64,000 nucleotides of DNA. Origin: Pseudomonas anuradhapurensis. GTDB taxonomy: Bacteria > Pseudomonadota > Gammaproteobacteria > Pseudomonadales > Pseudomonadaceae. The stretch lies in assembly GCF_014269225.2 (NCBI RefSeq), contig NZ_CP077097.1, positions 1,742,001 to 1,806,000 on the forward strand, in the 5' to 3' direction. Position 1 is the stretch's first letter, and every line of letters starts with the position of its first letter. Position numbers and translations under genes: made by a program. Shown here piece by piece: positions 54,354-64,000 of the stretch. The notes under the pieces were generated by a model. The model was not told the DNA's origin. It ran no database searches and worked only from the letters and a program-made list of their open reading frames with translations.

Positions 54354-55259
54354 GTGAAACTCTCTGTTCGCCATATTGAAGTGTTCCGCGCCATCATGGC
54401 CGCTGGCAGTGTCACCGGTGCAGCGCGCCTGCTGTTCACCTCGCAGCCCACCGTCAGCCGTGAACTGGCGCGGTTGGAGCAGGTGACTGGGCTGAACCTG
54501 TTCGAGCGCGAGGCCGGGCGCCTGGTGGCCACGGCCCAGGCGTTGCTGTTGATCGAGGAGGTGGAGCGCGCCTACCTCGGGCTGGAGCGGATCGAGCGCT
54601 TTGCCCAGGCCATTCGCAATTTCGAGCAAGGCCGGCTGGCCATCACGTGCTTGCCGCTGTTTTCCCAGACCTTGTTGCCCAAGGCGTGCCAGCGTTTTCA
54701 TCAGCAGCACCGGGGCGTGAGCGTGAGCATCCTGGCGCAGGAGTCACCGTTGCTGGAGGAGTCGCTGGTCGCCCAGCAGCATGACCTGGGCCTGACCGAG
54801 GTCGAGCAGATACCACGCGGCGCCTACGGCGAATTGTTGTTCAGCGCCAACATGGTCTGCGTGCTGCCCGAGGGGCATCCGTTGCAGGCCAAGGCCGAAC
54901 TGGAGCTGAGCGATTTCCACGAGGTCGACTTCATCAACCTGGCCAGCCTGGACACCTACCGGCAGCGCCTGGACCAGCACTTCCGGGCGGCGGGGGTCAA
55001 CCGCCGCACGGTCATCGAGACCACCAGTGCCGCTTCGGTGTGCGCCATGGTCAGGCAAGGCCTCGGGGTGGCGATCATCAACCCGCTGAGCGGGCTGGAG
55101 GCGGCGCAGGGTGGCTTGCCGATCCGCCGGTTGCGGGTATCGGTGCCGTACCAGGTGATGTTGATACGCCCGGACCACCGGCCAGCGTCGGCGGCGGTGG
55201 AGCCGTTCTGTGAGGCGTTGCGGGTGCAGGCGCAGGAAATGCAGGCGGCCTTGGCCTGA
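54354..55259 (+). CDS. lysR: LysR family regulator divergent from lysA
   Basis: A 301-residue LysR protein with GTG start: MKLSVRHIEVFRAIMAAGSV and AARLLFTSQPTVSRELARLE form the helix-turn-helix. The arrangement with lysA mirrors enterobacterial lysR-lysA, in which LysR activates lysA when diaminopimelate accumulates. The symbol rests on this arrangement. A REP pair follows. Confidence 0.85.
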   Translation: MKLSVRHIEVFRAIMAAGSVTGAARLLFTSQPTVSRELARLEQVTGLNLFEREAGRLVATAQALLLIEEVERAYLGLERIERFAQAIRNFEQGRLAITCLPLFSQTLLPKACQRFHQQHRGVSVSILAQESPLLEESLVAQQHDLGLTEVEQIPRGAYGELLFSANMVCVLPEGHPLQAKAELELSDFHEVDFINLASLDTYRQRLDQHFRAAGVNRRTVIETTSAASVCAMVRQGLGVAIINPLSGLEAAQGGLPIRRLRVSVPYQVMLIRPDHRPASAAVEPFCEALRVQAQEMQAALA

Positions 55260-55277
55260 CGCCAGGCTCGCTTTTCA

Positions 55278-55389
55278 TGTAGGAGCGGCCTTGTGTCGCG
55301 ATGGGCCGCAACGCGGCCCCGGCAATCTTTGCGGCATCCAGATCCCGGGGCCGCGTTGCGGCCCATCGCGACACAAGGCCGCTCCTACA
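55278..55389. repeat. REP pair (inverted)
   Basis: TGTAGGAGCGGCCTTGTGTC-GCGATGGGCCGCAACGCGGCC faces GGCCGCGTTGCGGCCCATCG-CGACACAAGGCCGCTCCTACA, spacer about 25 bases. Confidence 0.92.
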
Positions 55390-55422
55390 CACACACAAAC
55401 ACTGAGCACGCCTGGTTTGGGC

Positions 55423-55776
55423 CTACAGCTCGCAGACGAAGGTGCCGGTCCCGGCCAGGATGTTCTCCAGGGTCTGCTTCACCTCATCCAGGTCGCTCAG
55501 CTCGCTGGTCAGGTTGATCTCCAGCGTTTCATCCCCCTTCAGCGCATCGCGGTCGCCGGCCGCCACTTCGATCAGCAGGCGCTTGGCGCTCAAGGTCACT
55601 TTCAACCCATCCAGCGTCGACGGTTCGTCGTCCAGGGTCAGGTCGACGGTGTCTTCGTCCGGGTAGCGGGTCAGCAGGAACATCTGGCCCTTGTCGCTGT
55701 GACAGCACAGGGTCGCCATGTTGTCTTCCTCGTCATCGCAAGGGGTGGCGAACAGCAGGGCAGTATTGATTTGCAT
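55423..55776 (-). CDS. Small acidic protein, unknown function
   Basis: A 117-residue protein rich in Asp and Glu (PCDDEEDNM, RYPDEDTVDLTLDDEP) with several Thr and Leu, and Cys in TLCCHSD. No membrane segment. The start MQINTALLFATPC is used; the frame extends six codons upstream. It is divergent from gdhB. I recognise it only as a small conserved Pseudomonas protein of unknown role. Confidence 0.65.
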   Translation of the reverse strand: MQINTALLFATPCDDEEDNMATLCCHSDKGQMFLLTRYPDEDTVDLTLDDEPSTLDGLKVTLSAKRLLIEVAAGDRDALKGDETLEINLTSELSDLDEVKQTLENILAGTGTFVCEL

Positions 55777-55891
55777 GGACAAGGCTCGGATCAAAGGAAA
55801 CGGAAGGGAATTCTGACAGTCTTGTCAGCAGGCATAAACGTAAAGTTACCGCCCCTTGACCGAAATTGTCGCAGCGCTGCAAGCCTGAATG

Positions 55892-55905
55892 ACCGATCAG
55901 TCGGT
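55892..55905. promoter_or_regulatory. TetR-type operator-like palindrome upstream of gdhB
   Basis: ACCGA-TCAG-TCGGT, flanked by G and A, about 150 bases before the gdhB start. The ACCGA/TCGGT half-sites resemble those of many TetR regulators. No TetR gene is in the window. Confidence 0.35.
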
Positions 55906-56050
55906 AAGCTTCGGCGAGCCCTGGGCGTGCCTGCGCACGTTCAACGTCTGGTTTTACCGTCCGCCTTGCCACGGGTTGGCTATCGTTGATCCGTACATGG
56001 CGCACGCAGCGACGCTTCAACTATTACAAAGCCCAAGCGGAGTACCACAG

Positions 56051-59000
56051 ATGGCGTTCTTCACCGCAGCCAGCAAAGCCGACTTCCAGCATCAACTGCA
56101 AGCGGCCCTGGCGCAGCACATCAGCGAACAGTCCCTGCCACAAGTGGCGCTGTTCGCCGAGCAGTTCTTCGGCATCATCTCTCTGGACGAACTCACCCAG
56201 CGCAGGCTTTCCGACCTGGCCGGCTGCACCCTTTCAGCCTGGCGTATCATCGAACGTTTCGACCCCGAGTACCCGCAGGTGCGGGTCTACAACCCCGATT
56301 ACGAACGCAATGGCTGGCAGTCGACCCACTCGGTGGTCGAGGTGCTGCACCACGACCTGCCGTTCCTGGTCGACTCGGTGCGTACCGAACTCAACCGCCG
56401 TGGCTACAGCATCCACACCCTGCAGACCACCGTGCTCAGCGTGCGCCGTGGCGCCAAGGGCGAATTGCTCGAACTGCTGCCCAAGGGTACCCAGGGCGAG
56501 GGCGTGCGCCATGAATCGCTGATGTACCTGGAAATCGACCGTTGCGCCAATGCCGCCGAGCTGACCGTGCTGGCCCGCGAGATCGAGCAGGTGCTGGCCG
56601 AGGTGCGCGTGGTGGTGGCCGACTTCGAACCGATGAAGGCCAAGCTGCGCCAGGTGGTGGCGGAGGTGGAACAGACCGCCTTTGCCCCGGCGCAGCACGA
56701 GAAGGCCGAGGTCAAGGCGTTCCTCGAGTGGCTGCTGGACAACCACTTCACCTTCCTCGGCTATGAAGAATTTACCGTCCAGGGTGGCGCCGATGGCGGC
56801 CAGATGGTCTACGACGAGCAGTCGTTCCTCGGCCTGCCACGCCGCCTGCGCGTGGGCCTGACCAGCGACGAGCTGCGCATCGAAGACTACGCCGTGGCCT
56901 ACCTCAACGAGCCACTGCTGCTGTCGTTCGCCAAGGCCGCGCTGCCCAGCCGCGTACACCGCCCGGCCTACCCGGACTACGTGTCGATCCGCCAGCTGGA
57001 CGCCGACGGCAAGGTCATCAAGGAACACCGCTTCATGGGCCTGTACACCTCGTCGGTGTATGGCGAAAGCGTGCATGCCATCCCCTATATCCGGGTCAAG
57101 GTCAACGAAGTCGAGCGCCGCTCGGGCTTCGACCCCAAGGCGCACCTGGGCAAGGAACTGGCCCAGGTGCTGGAAGTGCTGCCGCGTGACGACCTGTTCC
57201 AGACACCGGTCGACGAGCTGTTCAGCACCGTCATGTCGATCGTGCAGATCCAGGAGCGCAACAAGATCCGCGTGTTCCTGCGCAAGGACCCGTACGGTCG
57301 CTTCTGCTACTGCCTGGCCTATGTACCGCGGGAAATCTACTCCACCGAAGTGCGACAGAAGATCCAGCAGGTCCTGATGGAGCGCCTGAAGGCCAGCGAC
57401 TGCGAGTTCTGGACCTTCTTCTCCGAGTCGGTGCTGGCACGCGTGCAGCTGATCCTGCGGGTAGACCCGAAGAATCGCATCGACATCGACCCGCAGCAGC
57501 TGGAGCGCGAAGTGATCCAGGCCTGCCGCTCCTGGCACGACGACTACTCCGCGCTGGTGATCGAGAACTTCGGCGAAGCCCAGGGCACCAACATTCTCGC
57601 CGACTTCCCCAAAGGCTTTCCGGCTGGCTACCGCGAGCGCTTTGCCGCGCACTCGGCGGTGGTCGACCTGCAGCACGTGCTGAACCTGTCGGAAAGCAAG
57701 CCCCTGGCGATGAGCTTCTACCAGCCGCTGACCCAGGTCGGCGAACGCATCCTGCATTGCAAGCTGTACCACGCCGATACACCGCTGGCGTTGTCCGATG
57801 TGCTGCCAATCCTGGAGAACCTCGGCCTGCGCGTGCTCGGCGAGTTCCCCTACCGGCTGCGCCATGCCAGCGGCCGTGAGTACTGGATCCACGACTTCGC
57901 CTTCACCTACAGCGAAGGCCTGAGCCTGGATATCCAGCAGCTCAACGACATCCTCCAGGACGCCTTCATCCATATCGTCCGTGGCGATGCCGAGAACGAC
58001 GCCTTCAACCGCCTGGTGCTGACCGCCGGCCTGCCATGGCGTGACGTGGCGCTGCTGCGCGCCTACGCCCGTTACCTGAAGCAGATCCGCCTGGGCTTCG
58101 ACCTGGGCTATATCGCCAGCACCCTGAACAACCACACCGACATCGCACGCGAGCTGACCCGGTTGTTCAAGACCCGCTTCTACCTGGCGCGCAAGCTCAC
58201 CCAGGAAGACCTGGACGACAAGCAGCAGCGCCTGGAGCAGGCCATCCTGACCGCGCTGGACGATGTGCAGGTGCTCAACGAAGACCGCATCCTGCGCCGC
58301 TACCTGGACCTGATCAAGGCCACCCTGCGCACCAACTTCTACCAGCCGGATGCCAACGGCCAGAACAAGTCGTACTTCAGCTTCAAGTTCAACCCCAAGC
58401 TGATCCCCGAGCTGCCCAAGCCGGTGCCCAAGTTCGAGATCTTCGTCTACTCGCCGCGGGTCGAGGGCGTGCACTTGCGCTTTGGCAACGTGGCCCGCGG
58501 CGGCCTGCGCTGGTCGGACCGCGAGGAAGACTTCCGCACCGAGGTGCTGGGCCTGGTGAAAGCCCAGCAGGTGAAGAACTCGGTGATCGTGCCGGTCGGT
58601 GCCAAGGGCGGCTTCCTGCCGCGCCGCCTGCCGCTGGGTGGCAGCCGCGACGAGATCGCTGCCGAAGGCGTGGCGTGCTACCGCATCTTCATTTCCGGCC
58701 TGCTCGACATCACCGACAACCTCAAGGACGGTGGCGTGGTGCCGCCGGCCAACGTGGTGCGCCACGATGATGACGACCCGTACCTGGTGGTGGCGGCCGA
58801 CAAGGGCACCGCGACCTTCTCCGACATCGCCAACGGCATCGCCATCGACTACGGCTTCTGGCTGGGTGACGCCTTCGCCTCGGGCGGTTCGGCCGGTTAC
58901 GACCACAAGAAGATGGGCATTACCGCACGCGGCGCCTGGGTCGGCGTGCAGCGCCACTTCCGCGAGCGCGGCATCAATGTGCAGGAAGACCCGATCACCG

Positions 59001-60916
59001 TGATCGGCATCGGCGACATGGCTGGCGACGTGTTCGGCAACGGCCTGCTGATGTCCGACAAGCTGCAGCTGGTGGCTGCCTTCAACCACCTGCACATCTT
59101 CATCGACCCGAACCCGGAGCCGGCCTCCAGCTTTGCCGAGCGCAAGCGCCTGTTCGACCTGCCGCGTTCGGCCTGGAGCGACTACGACACCAGCATCATG
59201 TCCGAAGGCGGCGGGATCTTCCCGCGCAGTGCCAAGAGCATCGCCATCAGCCCGCAGATGAAAGAGCGCTTCGCCATCGAAGCCGACCGCCTGACCCCGA
59301 CCGAGCTGCTCAACGCGCTGCTCAAGGCACCGGTGGACTTGCTGTGGAACGGTGGCATCGGTACCTACGTCAAGGCCAGCACCGAAAGCCACGCCGATGT
59401 CGGCGACAAGGCCAACGATGCGCTGCGGGTCAACGGCAACGAACTGCGCTGCAAGGTGGTGGGCGAGGGCGGCAACCTGGGCATGACCCAGCTCGGCCGG
59501 GTCGAATTCGGCCTCAACGGCGGCGCCACCAACACCGACTTCATCGACAACGCCGGCGGCGTGGACTGCTCCGACCACGAAGTCAATATCAAGATCCTGC
59601 TCAATGAAGTGGTGCAGGGTGGCGACATGACCGAGAAGCAGCGCAACCAGCTGCTGGGCAGCATGACCGACGAAGTGGCCGGCCTGGTGCTGGGCAACAA
59701 CTACAAGCAGACCCAGGCGCTGTCGCTGGCGGCCCGCCGCGCCCGCGAGCGGATTGCCGAGTACAAGCGCCTGATGGCCGACCTCGAAGCCCGTGGCAAG
59801 CTGGACCGCGCCATCGAGTTCCTGCCGTCCGAAGAGCAGCTGGCCGAACGCCTGGCCGCAGGCCAGGGCCTGACCCGCGCCGAACTGTCGGTATTGATCT
59901 CGTACAGCAAGATCGACCTCAAGGAGCAACTGCTCAAGTCGCTGGTGCCGGACGACGACTACCTGACCCGCGACATGGAAACTGCCTTCCCGCCGTCGCT
60001 GGTCAGCAAGTTCGCCGAGGCCATGCGCCGCCACCGCCTGAAGCGCGAGATCGTCAGCACCCAGATCGCCAACGACCTGGTCAACAACATGGGCATCACC
60101 TTCGTCCAGCGCCTGAAGGAGTCGACCGGCATGAGCCCGGCCAACGTGGCCGGGGCCTATGTGATCGTGCGCGACATCTTCCACTTGCCGCACTGGTTCC
60201 GCCAGATCGAGGCGCTCGACTACCAGGTGCCGGCGGAAGTCCAGCTGACCCTGATGGACGAGCTGATGCGCCTGGGCCGCCGGGCTACCCGCTGGTTCCT
60301 GCGCAGCCGCCGCAACGAGCAGGACGCCGGGCGCGACGCCGCGCACTTCGGGCCGAAGATCGCGCAGCTGGGGCTCAAGCTCGACGAGCTGCTCGAAGGG
60401 CCGACCCGCGAGCGCTGGATGGTGCGTTACCAGGGCTTCGTCGAGGCTGGGGTGCCGGAGCTGCTGGCGCGCATGGTGGCCGGTACCAGCCACCTGTACA
60501 CCCTGCTGCCGATCATCGAGGCGGCTGACGTTACCGGGCATGACCCGGCGCAGGTGGCCAAGGCGTTCTTCGCCGTGGGCAGCGCGCTGGACCTGACCTG
60601 GTACCTGCAGGAGATCAGCAACCTGCCGGTGGAGAACAACTGGCAGGCGCTGGCCCGCGAAGCTTTCCGCGACGACATCGACCTGCAGCAGCGGGCAATC
60701 ACCATCTCGGTACTACAGATGGCCGACGGGCCGGAAGACATGGACGCCCGTGTGGCGCTGTGGGCCGAGCAGCACCGGGTGATGGTGGAGCGCTGGCGCG
60801 CCATGCTCGACGACCTGCGCAACGCCACCGGTACCGACTATGCGATGTACGCGGTGGCCAACCGCGAGCTGGTCGACCTGGCCATGAGCGGGCAGGCGAC
60901 GGTGGTGCCGTCCTGA
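56051..60916 (+). CDS. gdhB: NAD-specific glutamate dehydrogenase (large, 180-kDa type)
   Basis: A 1621-residue enzyme converting glutamate to 2-oxoglutarate and ammonia with NAD. The size and three-part layout (long N-terminal regulatory region with ACT-like segments, central catalytic core, C-terminal helical domain) match the Pseudomonas and Caulobacter GDH-180 family. The catalytic lysine is Lys852 in GAKGGFLPRR; HDDDDPYLVVAADKGTATFSD lies in the NAD-binding core. ATG 56051 begins MAFFTAASKADF, the family start; the open frame reaches back to 55889 without a family match. A strong terminator follows. The long minus-strand frame across this gene is a shadow. Confidence 0.95.
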   Translation: MAFFTAASKADFQHQLQAALAQHISEQSLPQVALFAEQFFGIISLDELTQRRLSDLAGCTLSAWRIIERFDPEYPQVRVYNPDYERNGWQSTHSVVEVLHHDLPFLVDSVRTELNRRGYSIHTLQTTVLSVRRGAKGELLELLPKGTQGEGVRHESLMYLEIDRCANAAELTVLAREIEQVLAEVRVVVADFEPMKAKLRQVVAEVEQTAFAPAQHEKAEVKAFLEWLLDNHFTFLGYEEFTVQGGADGGQMVYDEQSFLGLPRRLRVGLTSDELRIEDYAVAYLNEPLLLSFAKAALPSRVHRPAYPDYVSIRQLDADGKVIKEHRFMGLYTSSVYGESVHAIPYIRVKVNEVERRSGFDPKAHLGKELAQVLEVLPRDDLFQTPVDELFSTVMSIVQIQERNKIRVFLRKDPYGRFCYCLAYVPREIYSTEVRQKIQQVLMERLKASDCEFWTFFSESVLARVQLILRVDPKNRIDIDPQQLEREVIQACRSWHDDYSALVIENFGEAQGTNILADFPKGFPAGYRERFAAHSAVVDLQHVLNLSESKPLAMSFYQPLTQVGERILHCKLYHADTPLALSDVLPILENLGLRVLGEFPYRLRHASGREYWIHDFAFTYSEGLSLDIQQLNDILQDAFIHIVRGDAENDAFNRLVLTAGLPWRDVALLRAYARYLKQIRLGFDLGYIASTLNNHTDIARELTRLFKTRFYLARKLTQEDLDDKQQRLEQAILTALDDVQVLNEDRILRRYLDLIKATLRTNFYQPDANGQNKSYFSFKFNPKLIPELPKPVPKFEIFVYSPRVEGVHLRFGNVARGGLRWSDREEDFRTEVLGLVKAQQVKNSVIVPVGAKGGFLPRRLPLGGSRDEIAAEGVACYRIFISGLLDITDNLKDGGVVPPANVVRHDDDDPYLVVAADKGTATFSDIANGIAIDYGFWLGDAFASGGSAGYDHKKMGITARGAWVGVQRHFRERGINVQEDPITVIGIGDMAGDVFGNGLLMSDKLQLVAAFNHLHIFIDPNPEPASSFAERKRLFDLPRSAWSDYDTSIMSEGGGIFPRSAKSIAISPQMKERFAIEADRLTPTELLNALLKAPVDLLWNGGIGTYVKASTESHADVGDKANDALRVNGNELRCKVVGEGGNLGMTQLGRVEFGLNGGATNTDFIDNAGGVDCSDHEVNIKILLNEVVQGGDMTEKQRNQLLGSMTDEVAGLVLGNNYKQTQALSLAARRARERIAEYKRLMADLEARGKLDRAIEFLPSEEQLAERLAAGQGLTRAELSVLISYSKIDLKEQLLKSLVPDDDYLTRDMETAFPPSLVSKFAEAMRRHRLKREIVSTQIANDLVNNMGITFVQRLKESTGMSPANVAGAYVIVRDIFHLPHWFRQIEALDYQVPAEVQLTLMDELMRLGRRATRWFLRSRRNEQDAGRDAAHFGPKIAQLGLKLDELLEGPTRERWMVRYQGFVEAGVPELLARMVAGTSHLYTLLPIIEAADVTGHDPAQVAKAFFAVGSALDLTWYLQEISNLPVENNWQALAREAFRDDIDLQQRAITISVLQMADGPEDMDARVALWAEQHRVMVERWRAMLDDLRNATGTDYAMYAVANRELVDLAMSGQATVVPS

Positions 60917-60937
60917 GTCTGATGACGCGGTAAGAAG

Positions 60938-60970
60938 AAAGCCCCGGCAGTGATGCCGGGGCTTTCTTTT
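60938..60970 (+). terminator. Intrinsic terminator of gdhB
   Basis: AAAGCCCCGGCA, loop GTGA, TGCCGGGGCTTT followed by CTTTT: a 12-bp stem and T-tract 21 bases after the gdhB stop. The best terminator in the window. Confidence 0.9.
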
Positions 60971-60985
60971 GGTCTGTACGGTTGG

Positions 60986-61128
60986 TTGACGCGGCCCCTG
61001 TAGGAGCGGCCTTGTGTCGCGAAAGGGCTGCAACGCAGCCCCGGCTTCAGGTGTGCTGTAGCTGAAATCCCGGGGCCGCTTTGCGGCCCTTTCGCGACAC
61101 AAGGCCGCTCCTACAGGGGCCGCGTCAA
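60986..61128. repeat. REP pair with extended arms
   Basis: The left arm begins TTGACGCGGCCCCTGTAGGA and goes on through GCGGCCTTGTGTCGCGAAAG; the right arm is its reverse complement ending CTACAGGGGCCGCGTCAA. Arms of about 50 bases make this the longest inverted repeat in the window, between the gdhB terminator and the end of ppsR. Confidence 0.92.
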
Positions 61129-61142
61129 GCCGGGGGGCAGGC

Positions 61143-61961
61143 TTACTTGAACCTGCGCTCCACGCCTTTCTCGACCAGGATCTTGGCCGAGATCTCTTCC
61201 ACCGAGAAATGCGTGGAATTGATATGTGGAATGTTCTCCCGGCGGAACAGGCTCTCTACTTCGCGCACTTCGAACTCGCACTGGGCAAAGCTTGAATAGC
61301 GGCTGTTGGGTTTGCGCTCGTGGCGGATGGCGGTCAGGCGGTCGGGGTCGATGGTCAGGCCGAACAGCTTGTTGTGGTGTTTTTTCAGCACCGCCGGCAG
61401 TTGCAGGCGCTCCATGTCGTCTTCGGTCAGCGGGTAGTTGGCCGCCCGGATGCCGAACTGCATGGCCATGTACAGGCAGGTCGGGGTCTTGCCGCAGCGC
61501 GACACGCCAACCAGGATCAGGTCGGCCTTGTCGTAGTAATGGGTGCGCGCGCCATCGTCGTTGTCGAGGGCGAAGTTGACCGCCTCGATGCGCTCCATGT
61601 AGTTGGAATTGCCGCCAATCGAGTGCGATTTACCGACGGAATACGACGAATGGGCCGTCAATTCCTGTTCGAGTGGGGACAAAAACGAAGAAAAGATGTC
61701 GATCATGAAGCCGTTCGAGGTCGCCAGGATTTCACGGATGTCCTGATTGACGATGGTGTCGAAGATGATCGGGCGGACACCGTCACGCTCGGCCGCGGCA
61801 TTGATCTGCTGGACCATGCTGCGTGCCTTGTCCGGCGAATCGATGTAGGGACGAGTGAATTTATTGAAAGGAATGCTCTCGAATTGAGCGAGCAGACTCT
61901 GGCCCAGGGTTTCGGCAGTAATGCCGGTGCCGTCGGAGATGAAGAACGCGGTTCGTTTCAT
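61143..61961 (-). CDS. ppsR: PEP synthase regulatory protein (kinase/pyrophosphorylase)
   Basis: A 272-residue DUF299 protein that switches PEP synthase off and on by ADP-dependent phosphorylation of a threonine and Pi-dependent dephosphorylation. The nucleotide-binding loop is GVSRCGKT (residues 152-159), and the N-terminal [20 protein letters not shown] is typical. ATG 61961 is the family start. It is divergent from ppsA, its target, over a 177-base gap. Confidence 0.95.
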   Translation of the reverse strand: MKRTAFFISDGTGITAETLGQSLLAQFESIPFNKFTRPYIDSPDKARSMVQQINAAAERDGVRPIIFDTIVNQDIREILATSNGFMIDIFSSFLSPLEQELTAHSSYSVGKSHSIGGNSNYMERIEAVNFALDNDDGARTHYYDKADLILVGVSRCGKTPTCLYMAMQFGIRAANYPLTEDDMERLQLPAVLKKHHNKLFGLTIDPDRLTAIRHERKPNSRYSSFAQCEFEVREVESLFRRENIPHINSTHFSVEEISAKILVEKGVERRFK

Positions 61962-62138
61962 TTGCGATCTGGGCCTTAAGCTGATGACGTTTCTTGGATA
62001 TGATAAGTTCGGTTTGCCGAATGCGGCTGTCGGCATTCTCACTTATTTTCCATGTACAGGCCACAAGCGTCCGGCCAAGTCAATGAAGGCAGGCGGGCGC
62101 CCTTGAGCTTTTCCAACACAGTTAGTGGAGAGATCACC

Positions 62139-64000
62139 TTGGTAGAGTACGTAGTTTCCCTCGATAAGCTCGGCGTCCATGATGTGGAGCATGTGGGGGG
62201 CAAGAACGCATCCCTGGGCGAGATGATCAGCAACCTCGCAGGTGCTGGTGTATCGGTGCCGGGCGGCTTTGCCACTACGGCGCAGGCGTACCGCGATTTT
62301 CTCGAACAGAGTGGTCTCAACGACCGTATCCATGCGGCGCTCGACGCACTGGACGTGGATGACATCAATGCCCTGACCAAGACCGGCGCGCAGATTCGCC
62401 AGTGGGTCATGGAAGCCGACTTCCCGCCGCGCCTTGACAGCGAGATCCGCGCGGCCTTCGCCGCCATGGCCGCCGGCAATGACAACATGGCCGTGGCCGT
62501 GCGTTCCTCGGCCACCGCCGAAGACCTGCCGGACGCCTCGTTCGCCGGCCAGCAGGAAACCTTCCTCAACATCCGCGGCGTCGACAACGTGATCCGCGCC
62601 GCCAAGGAAGTGTTTGCCTCGCTGTTCAACGACCGTGCCATCGCCTACCGCGTACACCAGGGCTTCGACCACAAGCTGGTCGCCCTGTCGGCCGGCGTGC
62701 AGCGCATGGTCCGCTCGGAAACCGGCACCGCTGGCGTCATGTTCACCCTCGACACCGAGTCGGGCTTCCGCGACGTGGTGTTCATCACTGGCGCCTACGG
62801 CTTGGGTGAGACCGTGGTGCAGGGTGCGGTCAACCCCGACGAATTCTATGTGCACAAGAGCACCTTGCAGGCAGGCCGCCCGGCCATCCTGCGCCGCAAC
62901 CTGGGCAGCAAGGCGATCAAGATGGTCTACGGCGACGAAGCCAAGGCCGGCCGTTCGGTCAAGACCGTGGAAGTGGACCGCGCCGAGCGCGCGCGCTTCT
63001 GCCTGACCGATGCCGAAGTCAGCGAGCTGGCCAAGCAGGCGATGATCATCGAGCAGCACTACCAGCGCCCGATGGACATCGAGTGGGCCAAGGACGGTGA
63101 CGACGGCAAGCTGTATATCGTCCAGGCCCGCCCTGAAACGGTGAAAAGCCGCTCCAGCGCCAATGTCATGGAACGCTACCTGCTGAAGGAAAAGGGCACC
63201 GTCCTGGTCGAAGGCCGCGCCATCGGCCAGCGCATCGGCGCCGGCAAGGTCCGGGTGATCCACGACGTCTCGGAAATGGACAAGGTCCAGCCGGGCGACG
63301 TGCTGGTTTCCGACATGACCGACCCGGACTGGGAGCCGGTGATGAAGCGCGCCAGCGCCATCGTCACCAACCGCGGCGGGCGCACTTGCCACGCGGCGAT
63401 CATCGCACGTGAGCTGGGCATCCCGGCCGTGGTCGGTTGCGGCAACGCCACCCAGGTGCTGAAAGACGGCCAGGGCGTGACCGTATCCTGCGCCGAAGGC
63501 GACACCGGCTTCATCTTCGAGGGCGAGCTGGGCTTCGACGTCAAGCAGAACTCGGTCGATGCCATGCCCGACCTGCCGTTCAAGATCATGATGAACGTCG
63601 GCAACCCGGACCGTGCCTTCGACTTCGCCCAGCTGCCCAACGCCGGTGTCGGCCTGGCGCGCCTGGAATTCATCATCAACCGCATGATCGGCGTGCACCC
63701 CAAGGCGCTGCTGAACTACGCCGGCCTGCCTGCCGACCTGAAGGACAGCGTCGACAAGCGCATCGCCGGTTACAACGACCCGGTCGGCTTCTATGTCGAG
63801 AAGCTGGTCGAGGGCATCAGCACCCTGGCGGCAGCCTTCTACCCGAAAAAGGTCATCGTGCGCCTGTCGGACTTCAAGTCCAACGAGTACGCCAACCTGA
63901 TCGGCGGCAAGCTGTACGAGCCGGAAGAAGAGAACCCGATGCTGGGCTTCCGCGGTGCCTCGCGCTACATCAGCGAGTCGTTCCGCGACTGCTTTGAGCT
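62139..64000 (+). CDS. ppsA: Phosphoenolpyruvate synthase, 3' end cut by window
   Basis: The frame runs from TTG 62139 (read as Met, [20 protein letters not shown]) through the window edge: 620 of the usual roughly 790 residues. [10 protein letters not shown] begins the ATP-grasp domain; the phospho-His is His418 in [13 protein letters not shown], and the PEP-utilising barrel follows. It converts pyruvate and ATP to PEP, AMP and Pi for gluconeogenesis. TTG is chosen because GGAGAG lies 7 bases upstream and no closer ATG fits the family N terminus. PpsR is divergent. Confidence 0.96.
   Translation, partial: MVEYVVSLDKLGVHDVEHVGGKNASLGEMISNLAGAGVSVPGGFATTAQAYRDFLEQSGLNDRIHAALDALDVDDINALTKTGAQIRQWVMEADFPPRLDSEIRAAFAAMAAGNDNMAVAVRSSATAEDLPDASFAGQQETFLNIRGVDNVIRAAKEVFASLFNDRAIAYRVHQGFDHKLVALSAGVQRMVRSETGTAGVMFTLDTESGFRDVVFITGAYGLGETVVQGAVNPDEFYVHKSTLQAGRPAILRRNLGSKAIKMVYGDEAKAGRSVKTVEVDRAERARFCLTDAEVSELAKQAMIIEQHYQRPMDIEWAKDGDDGKLYIVQARPETVKSRSSANVMERYLLKEKGTVLVEGRAIGQRIGAGKVRVIHDVSEMDKVQPGDVLVSDMTDPDWEPVMKRASAIVTNRGGRTCHAAIIARELGIPAVVGCGNATQVLKDGQGVTVSCAEGDTGFIFEGELGFDVKQNSVDAMPDLPFKIMMNVGNPDRAFDFAQLPNAGVGLARLEFIINRMIGVHPKALLNYAGLPADLKDSVDKRIAGYNDPVGFYVEKLVEGISTLAAAFYPKKVIVRLSDFKSNEYANLIGGKLYEPEEENPMLGFRGASRYISESFRDCFE

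Noticed and set aside
56234..60541. A 1435-codon open frame on the minus strand opposite gdhB
   Set aside because: It is fully antisense to a gene with catalytic motifs. Long antisense frames are expected in GC-rich codon usage. Its translation is rich in His, Gln, Val and Leu without domains, and there is no start signal.
61962..62138. Inverted repeat GAATGC/GCATTC in the ppsR/ppsA gap as an operator
   Set aside because: Arms are only 6 bases with an 8-base centre; not enough to separate from chance in GC-rich DNA.
62043..63698. A 551-codon minus-strand frame at the right edge
   Set aside because: It lies opposite ppsA, whose ATP-grasp and phospho-His motifs are clear in the plus frame; the minus frame has no recognisable motif.

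Overview
The window is GC-rich, densely coded and typical of a Pseudomonas chromosome, most likely the P. putida group. The evidence is the gene content and order (pepN; sbcC-sbcD; the order lysA/lysR, NAD-glutamate dehydrogenase, ppsR/ppsA), the many LysR regulators, an OprD-family porin, and the repeated REP-type palindromes (GTAGGAGCGGCCTTGTGTCGCGA and relatives) in intergenic gaps. No rRNA, tRNA, CRISPR array, prophage or intact insertion sequence was seen. The left edge cuts the 5' end of a phosphoesterase gene and the right edge cuts the 3' part of ppsA.

Layout. 1-10 kb: phosphoesterase, rhomboid protease, DUF1315 and DUF2797 genes in one tightly packed + strand run, then pepN, then a YCF48 propeller/RND exporter pair. 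9.4-11.1 kb: three small or secreted products, including an exported lactonase-fold propeller. 11.2-16.7 kb (-): GST, sbcC and sbcD, all overlapping. 18-24.8 kb (-): a complete MoxR-DUF58-DUF4381-BatA-BatB/C-BatD operon. 25-32.2 kb: an orphan DUF2235 (Tle1-like) lipase-fold protein, then a catabolic group (MFS, BenE-type permease, divergent MocR regulator, DapA-family lyase, class II aldolase). 32.2-33.5 kb: a lower-GC scar holding an operator array, a 140-bp MITE-like element, a frameshifted haemagglutinin/polymorphic-toxin remnant and an apparently intact immunity-like gene. 33.5-42.4 kb: CAP protein, orphan sensor kinase, LysR/nitrilase divergent pair, GNAT, wHTH-TPR regulator, SDR, cupin and LysR.

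42.5-51.5 kb is a coherent tricarboxylate-use cluster: tcuA and tcuB (tricarballylate dehydrogenase and its electron-transfer partner), a LysR regulator, a PrpF/GalD-family isomerase, a DctA-type carrier, a CitMHS carrier and an OprD-type porin. Together they could bring tricarballylate, and perhaps trans-aconitate, across both membranes and convert it to cis-aconitate for the TCA cycle. 51.6-55.3 kb: SoxR, a GntR/UTRA regulator, and divergent lysA/LysR with a perfect 22-bp palindrome between them. 55.4-64 kb: a small acidic protein, the 1621-residue NAD-glutamate dehydrogenase, a strong terminator, and divergent ppsR/ppsA (PEP synthase and its regulatory kinase/phosphorylase).

The most unusual signals are the toxin/immunity scar with its MITE next to the aldolase operator array, the tcu plus PrpF-like gene set, a BatB-type VWA domain lacking the MIDAS serines, a REP-like sequence read in frame inside the rhomboid gene, and several clean operator palindromes. 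Most of the rest is ordinary core and accessory metabolism.
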